Below are positions 58,805 through 64,000 of a DNA stretch of 64,000 nt, piece after piece. The stretch lies in NCBI RefSeq assembly GCF_021568775.1, contig NZ_JAKGSG010000044.1, positions 1 through 64,000 on the forward strand, read 5' to 3'. The translations under genes were made by a program, and so were the position numbers. How positions within the stretch are numbered: position 1 is the stretch's first letter; every line of letters starts with the position of its first letter. The notes beneath the pieces are model-generated. The model did not search any database, was not told the origin of the DNA, and saw nothing but the letters and a program-made list of their open reading frames with translations. The stretch comes from Antribacter soli (GTDB lineage Bacteria > Actinomycetota > Actinomycetes > Actinomycetales > Cellulomonadaceae).

Positions 58805-60001
58805 TCAGATTCCCGGGAGGGCCAGCATCTGGTCGAGTGCGACGCGCGCCCAGTGCGCGTCGTCGGGATCCACGACGATCCGGTTCACCACTCGACCGGC
58901 GACGAGCGACTCCATCGCCCACACCAGGTGCGGCAGGTCGATGCGGTTCATGGTGGAGCAGAAGCACACCGTCGAGTCGAGGTAGTGCACGTTCTGGTCC
59001 GGGTGCTCGCGCGCGACCCGGCGGACGAGGTTGAGCTCCGTGCCGATGGCCCACGATGAGCCGGGCTCGGCCGCGTCGAGCATCTTGATGATGTACTCCG
59101 TGGAGCCCACGTAGTCGGCGGCCGTGACGACCTCGTGCTTGCACTCGGGGTGCACCAGCACGTTGACGTCCGGGACGGCGGCGCGGATGTCGTGGACGTT
59201 CTGGACGGAGAACCTGCCGTGCACCGAGCAGTGGCCACGCCACAGGATCACGCGGGCGTCGCGCAGCTCGGCGTCCGTGAGGCCGCCGTTCGGCTTGCGC
59301 GGGTCGAAGACGACGCACGCCTCCAGGGGCAGCCCGAGCTTCAGCACGGCCGTGTTGCGGCCGAGGTGCTGGTCGGGCATGAAGAGCACCTTGCCGGTGC
59401 CGTCCACCCCGCCCACCTGGTCGAACGCCCAGCGCAGCGCGACCTCCGCGTTGGAGGACGTGCACACGGTGCCGCCGTGGCGGCCGGTGAACGCCTTGAT
59501 CGCGGCGGACGAGTTCATGTACGTGACCGGGATCGTGTCGCCGGCGATGCCCAGGTCCTCCAGGACCGCCCAGGCCTCGTCGACCTGGTGGATCGCCGCC
59601 ATGTCGGCCATCGAGCAGCCGGCCGCGAGGTCCGGCAGCACGACCTGCTGCGCGTCCGAGGTGAGGATGTCCGCGCTCTCGGCCATGAAGTGCACGCCGC
59701 AGAACAGGATGAACTCCGCCTCGGGGCGGGCGGCCGCCTCGCGGGCGAGCTTGAACGAGTCGCCCGTCACGTCGGCGAAGTCGATGACCTCGTCGCGCTG
59801 GTAGTGGTGGCCCAGCACGAACGCCCGGTCGCCCAGGGCGGCGCGAGCCGCGCGAGCCCGTTCCACGAGATCCGGGTCGCTGGGCGCGGGCAGCTCGCCC
59901 GCGCACTCGACGCCACGCTCGGACGCGAGGTCCCGCCCTTGCCCGAGGAGCAGCAACGACGACGGCGACGGCTCGGTGAAGTTGGCCAGAAGCGTGCTCA
60001 C
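58805..60001 (-). CDS. nadA: Quinolinate synthase
   Basis: The 398-residue NadA has FVLGHHYQRDEVIDFADVTGDSF, ILFCGVHFMAESADIL, CSMADMA (cluster Cys), VTYMNSSAAIKA, CTSSNAE, MPDQHLGRN, GHCSVHGRF (substrate site), HPECKHEVV (Cys) and STVCFCSTMNRIDL (third Cys). It condenses iminoaspartate with DHAP to quinolinate for NAD synthesis. The start is GTG at 60001. nadB and nadC are not in the window. Confidence 0.96.
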   Translation of the reverse strand: MSTLLANFTEPSPSSLLLLGQGRDLASERGVECAGELPAPSDPDLVERARAARAALGDRAFVLGHHYQRDEVIDFADVTGDSFKLAREAAARPEAEFILFCGVHFMAESADILTSDAQQVVLPDLAAGCSMADMAAIHQVDEAWAVLEDLGIAGDTIPVTYMNSSAAIKAFTGRHGGTVCTSSNAEVALRWAFDQVGGVDGTGKVLFMPDQHLGRNTAVLKLGLPLEACVVFDPRKPNGGLTDAELRDARVILWRGHCSVHGRFSVQNVHDIRAAVPDVNVLVHPECKHEVVTAADYVGSTEYIIKMLDAAEPGSSWAIGTELNLVRRVAREHPDQNVHYLDSTVCFCSTMNRIDLPHLVWAMESLVAGRVVNRIVVDPDDAHWARVALDQMLALPGI

Positions 60002-60054
60002 GGCACCATGGTGACACACGGCGCCCACATGATCCCCGGGTCTAGGGTCGGTTC

Positions 60055-60570
60055 GTGCACGTGCTGCTCCTGGCCACCGACGAGACCGCGGCGAGGTCTC
60101 TCGCGGCAGCGTGGGCGGACGCGGCCCCGCACACGACCTGCGAGGTGCGCGCCGTCGGCGGGCCCGTGCCGGGCGTCCCGGCGGCGCCGGCACCCGGTCC
60201 GGCCGGCGCGTCGGGCGGCGGCGTCCTGGTCGCCGGCGCGAGGCTCCCCGTCGGCGGACCGGCCGCTGCCGGACCCGTTCCGGCGGAGCCTGGCCTCGCG
60301 GCCGCGGCCGCACGTGCCGACCTCGTGGTGGTCGCCGTCGACGTGCTGGACGTGACCACCCTGCACGAGGGACCGGTGCCCGAGGCGGCGCGTGCCGCCG
60401 CACCGCACGCGGTGCCCGTCGTCGTGCTGGCCGGGCGCAGCGAGGTGGGTCGCCGCGAGTGGTCCGCGGCGGGGCTGAGCGGCGTCCACGAGATCGGTGA
60501 CGGCGACCTCGGCCGGCCCGCACGGGTGGCGCGCGTGGCGCGCACGTGGACCCCGGGGTGGCAGGCGTGA
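60055..60570 (+). CDS. Protein resembling the C-terminal part of glycerate kinase
   Basis: The 171-residue protein has a degenerate Ala/Pro/Gly-rich middle. ADLVVVAVDVLDVTTLHEGPVPEAARAAA is followed by VPVVVLAGRSEVGRREWSAAGLSGVHEI, which resembles the final 80 residues of family 1 glycerate kinases (the TGEGxxDxQTxxGKxPxGVA motif region). The Gly-rich phosphate loop is altered and the N-terminal half is missing, so catalysis is doubtful. The start is GTG. It lies between nadA and erpA. Confidence 0.6.
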   Translation: MHVLLLATDETAARSLAAAWADAAPHTTCEVRAVGGPVPGVPAAPAPGPAGASGGGVLVAGARLPVGGPAAAGPVPAEPGLAAAAARADLVVVAVDVLDVTTLHEGPVPEAARAAAPHAVPVVVLAGRSEVGRREWSAAGLSGVHEIGDGDLGRPARVARVARTWTPGWQA

Positions 60571-60700
60571 CGTGGGTCACGGACCTGCGCCCGCGCCCGG
60601 CGTACTATCGGGAACAGAGCGCTGGGCGGCGGTGTTTGCAAGGTCTGCGAGACGACCGTCCCGGCCGCAGCGCCGGACACGTGCCAGATCAGGAGATGAC

Positions 60701-61054
60701 ATGACCGAGACCACTTCCGACGTCACCACGCACGGCGTCGTCCTCACCGACTTCGCCGCGAACAAGGTGCGCAGCCTCCTCGAGCAGGAAGGCAGGGACG
60801 ACCTGCGCCTCCGCGTGGCGGTGCAGCCTGGCGGCTGCTCGGGCTTGATCTACCAGCTCTACTTCGACGAGCGCGTTCTCGAGGGTGACGCGCTGCGCGA
60901 CTACGACGGTGTCGAGGTCGTCGTGGACAAGATGAGCGTGCCGTACCTCGAGGGCGCGACGATCGACTTCGCCGACACCATCGAGAAGCAGGGCTTCACG
61001 ATCGACAACCCGAACGCGGGCTCCGCCTGCGCCTGTGGCGGCTCCTTCTCCTGA
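60701..61054 (+). CDS. erpA: Iron-sulfur cluster insertion protein (A-type carrier)
   Basis: The 117-residue protein has the A-type carrier cysteines: VQPGGCSGLIYQLYFD and the C-terminal SACACGGSFS (CxC). ErpA-type proteins deliver iron-sulfur clusters to enzymes such as NadA and LipA, both encoded here. The ATG at 60701 follows AGGAGATGAC. A strong terminator follows the gene. Confidence 0.94.
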   Translation: MTETTSDVTTHGVVLTDFAANKVRSLLEQEGRDDLRLRVAVQPGGCSGLIYQLYFDERVLEGDALRDYDGVEVVVDKMSVPYLEGATIDFADTIEKQGFTIDNPNAGSACACGGSFS

Positions 61055-61086
61055 CGCGTTCTCCTGACGCGCCAAGTTCTGCCCGA

Positions 61087-61124
61087 CGACGGCCCGGTCA
61101 CCTCACGAGGTGACCGGGCCGTCG
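61087..61124. terminator. Terminator hairpin after erpA
   Basis: An 18-bp perfect stem (CGACGGCCCGGTCACCTC and its complement) with a tiny loop lies between convergent erpA and the TusA-like gene. Confidence 0.8.
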
Positions 61125-61140
61125 CGCTGTCCTCGCCCGC

Positions 61141-61380
61141 TCAACGGAGCCGGACGGTCAGGGACCAGGTGCCGTCCGTCTCCTCGTCCGACACCATCTC
61201 GTGGCCGCGCATCCGCGCCCATGCGGGGACGTCGTACCGGACCGCCGGGTCGGTCGACAGGACGGTGACGAGCGTGCCCGGCCCGAGGCCCTTCGCCCGG
61301 GCGGCGAGCCGGATGACGGGCAGCGGGCACCGCAGCCCGCGCGCGTCCACCACCTCGGCGTCCACCTCCGGCCTGCTCAC
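61141..61380 (-). CDS. TusA-like sulfurtransferase
   Basis: The 79-residue protein has the TusA signature VDARGLRCPLPVIRLAARAKGL (catalytic Cys of CPLP). It ends with DPAVRYDVPAWARMRGHEMV. TusA carries persulfide sulfur from a cysteine desulfurase. The GTG start overlaps the stop of the desulfurase-like gene (GTGA), so the two are translated together. Confidence 0.9.
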   Translation of the reverse strand: MSRPEVDAEVVDARGLRCPLPVIRLAARAKGLGPGTLVTVLSTDPAVRYDVPAWARMRGHEMVSDEETDGTWSLTVRLR

Positions 61381-62531
61381 AGGCCCTGCACCCCCAGCAG
61401 CTCCCGCACGCGCGCGACGGCCCCGGGCAGCACTGCGAGAAACCGCTCGACGTCGTCGGCGGTGGTGGAACGGTCGAGCGCGACCCGCACGTTGCCGTGC
61501 GTGAGCACGCCCATCGCGGCGAGCACGTGCGACGGCTCCAGCGTGCTCGACGTGCACGCCGACCCGGAGCCGACGGCGAAACCCGCCCGGTCGAGCTCCG
61601 TCACGAGCGCCTCGCCGTCCACGTAGAGGAACGAGAACGTCACGACGTGGGGGAGCCGGGCATCGGGGTCGCCCACGACCTCGACGTCCGGGATGGCGGC
61701 GACCGCGGCCCGCACCCGGTCCACGAGCGCGCGGCGACGCAGCTCCTGCGTGACACGGTCCGCCTCCACGGCCTCGAGCGCGACGGCGGCGGCGAACGCC
61801 AGCGGGACGCTGACCCCGCCGGGCGCCCAGGGGTCCTCGTCCTCCGGCCCGGGCGGCACGGCTCGGACCCGCTGCCGCACCGCCAGCAGGCCGACGCCCG
61901 CGGGACCGCCCCAGTCGGCCGGGTCGGCGGCGAGCAGGTCCCACGCGTCCGGGACGGCCACGTGCCCGAGGCTCGCGCCCGCGTCGACGAGCAGCGGCAC
62001 GCCGGCGGCGCGGGCGGCGGCGTGCACCTCCTCGACGGGCTGCATGGTGCCCACCTCGCCGTTGGCGTGCTGCAGGGCGGCCAGCGCCACGCCGCGGCGG
62101 CCGACGGCCTCGACCATGGCGGAGGCATCGACCCGGCCGAGCCGGTCGACGGGGACCACGGTGCGACCCGGCGAGCCGGAGGAGCCCGCAGCGGCGTCGG
62201 CCGCGTGGAGCACCGCCGCCCGCTCCACGGCGCTCACCACGACGCCGGAGCCGGCACGACGGCGGCCCGCGGCTGCTGCGGCGACCGCAGCGTGCAGGGC
62301 GGCCGTGTGGGACGGCGTGAACCGCACCTCGTCCGTCCGGGCCCCGAGCACGGCGGCGACGGCCTCGCGTGCGCCGTCGAGGAGACGGGCGGCGCGGCGC
62401 CCCTCCGCGTGGAGCCGGCGGGGGTCGGCCCAGCCGTCGTCGAGGGCCTGGACCAGGGCCTGACGGGCGAGCGGGTGCCACGGGGCGCGCCCGCCGTTGT
62501 CGAGGTGCACGCGCTGCGTGGTGAGCGTCAC
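61377..62531 (-). CDS. Cysteine desulfurase-like protein lacking the PLP lysine
   Basis: The 384-residue class V aminotransferase-fold protein retains ALQHANGEVGTMQPV and LLVDAGASLGHV. It also keeps the sulfur-accepting Cys loop FAVGSGSACTSSTLEPSHVL. The Schiff-base region, normally SAHKxxGPKG, reads DPADWGGPAGVG, with Asp in place of Lys. The TSGATE phosphate loop is also changed (TPSHTA). It may be inactive or use another mechanism, working with the TusA-like protein. The start is GTG at 62531. Confidence 0.82.
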   Translation of the reverse strand: MTLTTQRVHLDNGGRAPWHPLARQALVQALDDGWADPRRLHAEGRRAARLLDGAREAVAAVLGARTDEVRFTPSHTAALHAAVAAAAAGRRRAGSGVVVSAVERAAVLHAADAAAGSSGSPGRTVVPVDRLGRVDASAMVEAVGRRGVALAALQHANGEVGTMQPVEEVHAAARAAGVPLLVDAGASLGHVAVPDAWDLLAADPADWGGPAGVGLLAVRQRVRAVPPGPEDEDPWAPGGVSVPLAFAAAVALEAVEADRVTQELRRRALVDRVRAAVAAIPDVEVVGDPDARLPHVVTFSFLYVDGEALVTELDRAGFAVGSGSACTSSTLEPSHVLAAMGVLTHGNVRVALDRSTTADDVERFLAVLPGAVARVRELLGVQGL

Positions 62532-62740
62532 AGGACTCCTCCGAGGTGCGGCCCGGCCGCGGTGCGCGGCCGGGAAGGGCGTTCGTCCGGGCGGTGAACA
62601 GCCGTCGTCCTCCGATCGTCGCACCCGTGCGGGCCGATCGTTCTGACACTCGCATCATCGGTGTCCTGAACAGCGCCGATGTGCCGTCATCGTCACGTCG
62701 GCGGTGGCCGGTTCCGGCGTCGCGGGCCCGGACGGCGCGC

Positions 62741-62746
62741 TAGGCT
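62741..62746 (+). promoter_or_regulatory. Possible -10 element for ctaC
   Basis: TAGGCT lies about 100 bp upstream of the ctaC start. The 312-bp divergent spacer (62532-62843) holds no gene. No good -35 is visible at the usual distance. Confidence 0.3.
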
Positions 62747-62843
62747 GCGGTGTATCGAGGACGAAGGTTCTGCGTGGAACCCGTGTGAGTGCCCCACGGC
62801 ACCGGTGACGGGGACCAGCCGGACGAGACGTGAAAGGCCCCCC

Positions 62844-63785
62844 TTGCACTCGAAGCCACCGACCCGCACCCGGCGGGCCATCCTGCGCGCGTCGGCCATT
62901 GCCGTCGCGATCGCCGTGCTGGCCTCCGGCTGCGCCAGCGACACCGTCCAGCGCGGGTACCTACCCGGATTCACCGACGGGCAGGTGACGAATCAGACCG
63001 AGCGCATGACCACCCTGTGGGTGGGCTCGTGGATCGCCGCCCTCGCCGTCGGCGTCATCACGTGGGGTCTGATCCTCTGGTGCGTCGCCGCCTACCGCAA
63101 GCGTCGTGACGACCACCAGCTGCCGGTCCAGACGCGGTACCACCTGCCGCTCGAGCTCATGTACACGGCTGTGCCGGTCATCATGGTGCTCGTGCTCTTC
63201 TACTGGACGGACAAGGACATGTCCGCGGTCCAGGACCTGAGCGGCGCCGACACGGCCGACGTGAACATCCAGGTCGTCGGCAAGCAGTGGAGCTGGGACT
63301 TCAACTACCTGGACGAGGACGTCTACGACTTCGGCGAGCACGAGGGCGACCCGGGCAGTGTCACCGCCGAGGAGCAGGTGGACGGCGTGCCGGGCACCTC
63401 GACCGAGTTCCCGACGCTGTACCTGCCGGTGAACCAGTCGGTGCACTTCACGCTGGACTCGCGCGACGTGATCCACTCGTTCTGGATCCCCGCGTTCCTC
63501 TACAAGCGCGACATGATCCCGGACCGCACCAACGAGTTCGTCGTGACCCCCACGCGTGAGGGCACGTACGCCGGCAAGTGCGCCGAGCTCTGCGGCGAGT
63601 TCCACTCGGGCATGCTCTTCAACGTGAAGGTCGTCTCCCAGGAGGAGTACGACGCCCACATGGACGAGCTGCGGGCCATGGGCCAGACCGGTTCGCTGGA
63701 GTCGGGCGAGGGTGCGGAGAACTCCGACCTCGACCGCCACTCGGACGGCGCGGGCACCCTGAACAACGAGGAGGCGGACGAGTGA
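62844..63785 (+). CDS. ctaC: Cytochrome c oxidase subunit II
   Basis: The 313-residue protein has a lipoprotein signal (VLASGCAS), two TM segments (about 52-72 and 95-115) and a CuA cupredoxin domain. The copper site is CAELCGEFHSGM (CxxxCxxxHxxM pattern), and aromatic WSWDFNY is the electron-entry region. It transfers electrons from cytochrome c/bc1 to the catalytic subunit. The start is TTG at 62844 with GAAAGG 6 nt upstream. ctaD overlaps its stop by 4 bp. Confidence 0.95.
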   Translation: MHSKPPTRTRRAILRASAIAVAIAVLASGCASDTVQRGYLPGFTDGQVTNQTERMTTLWVGSWIAALAVGVITWGLILWCVAAYRKRRDDHQLPVQTRYHLPLELMYTAVPVIMVLVLFYWTDKDMSAVQDLSGADTADVNIQVVGKQWSWDFNYLDEDVYDFGEHEGDPGSVTAEEQVDGVPGTSTEFPTLYLPVNQSVHFTLDSRDVIHSFWIPAFLYKRDMIPDRTNEFVVTPTREGTYAGKCAELCGEFHSGMLFNVKVVSQEEYDAHMDELRAMGQTGSLESGEGAENSDLDRHSDGAGTLNNEEADE

Positions 63786-64000
63786 CGGCCGCATATACGA
63801 CCGAGCTGATCCCCGGCCTGCGGCCGGAGCGGCAGACCCTCGGTCGTACCATCATCAAGTGGATCACCTCCACCGACCACAAGACGATCGGGTACATGTA
63901 CCTGATCACGTCGTTCATCTTCTTCGCCATCGGCGGCCTGATGGCGCTCGTGATCCGTGCGGAGCTCTTCGAGCCCGGCATCCAGCTCGTGCAGAGCAAG
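63782..64000 (+). CDS. ctaD: Cytochrome c oxidase subunit I (5' part, runs off the window)
   Basis: The visible 73 residues are MTAAYTTELIPGLRPERQTLG, then TSTDHKTIGYMYLITSFIFFAIGGLMALVIRAEL, typical of the N-terminus and first TM helix of actinobacterial CtaD. The GTG start overlaps the ctaC stop. Heme and copper ligands lie beyond the window. Confidence 0.95.
   Translation, partial: MTAAYTTELIPGLRPERQTLGRTIIKWITSTDHKTIGYMYLITSFIFFAIGGLMALVIRAELFEPGIQLVQSK

Noticed and set aside
1-64000. tRNA genes or CRISPR arrays
   Set aside because: I found no cloverleaf with conserved T-loop and no regularly spaced repeats; the element at glnA1 does not target a tRNA.

Overview
The window is high-GC actinobacterial DNA. 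Gene content and order (PpgK, glnA2/glnE/glnA1, lpdA-sucB-lipB-lipA, DUF4191, DUF3043, ctaC/ctaD) and several secreted plant-polysaccharide enzymes point to Micrococcales, probably the Cellulomonas / Promicromonospora / Cellulosimicrobium neighbourhood. The genus is inferred from gene content only.

Left part (1-16.5 kb): two tandem secreted paralogues, a double P-loop kinase-like protein, an SRPBCC protein, CorA and a VOC protein. An arabinan-degradation cluster follows: two GH43-AbfB exoenzymes in one operon and a divergent, broken GH43. Next come the RNase P RNA gene, yaaA, an MFS transporter, a DUF3467 protein, a STAS protein, polyphosphate glucokinase and panB.

Middle (16.6-35.6 kb): nitrogen and lipoate metabolism. 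glnA2 and glnE are followed, after a multidomain membrane protein, a GH127 beta-L-arabinofuranosidase and an expansin, by glnA1, a DUF4191 gene, lipA and lipB. GlnE would adenylylate glutamine synthetase, and glnA1 carries a GlnR-type box. A 2.8-kb remnant of an integrated element sits at the 3' end of glnA1. It is bounded by 115-bp direct repeats and holds a decayed tyrosine integrase, a frameshifted HD hydrolase and a methyltransferase.

Right part (35.6-64 kb): a TetR-controlled epimerase, an HNH endonuclease, a Gfo/Idh/MocA oxidoreductase and a pseudokinase-like membrane protein. Then come the 2-oxoacid dehydrogenase genes lpdA-sucB, pepA, a pyrD operon, a MocR regulator divergent from a YczE-like membrane protein, an aldo/keto reductase and an M20 dipeptidase. 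The end holds nadA, erpA, a TusA-like protein with a desulfurase-like partner that lacks the PLP lysine, ctaC and the start of ctaD.

Several signals link distant parts. LacI-type operators (TGTGAGCGCTAACA-like) lie in front of the GH43 and GH127 genes and suggest one arabinose-polymer regulon. Three families of intergenic hairpin repeats occur twice each, at gene ends. Long G/C homopolymer tracts at the window start and just upstream of glnE look like poor sequence, and the glnE start is lost there.
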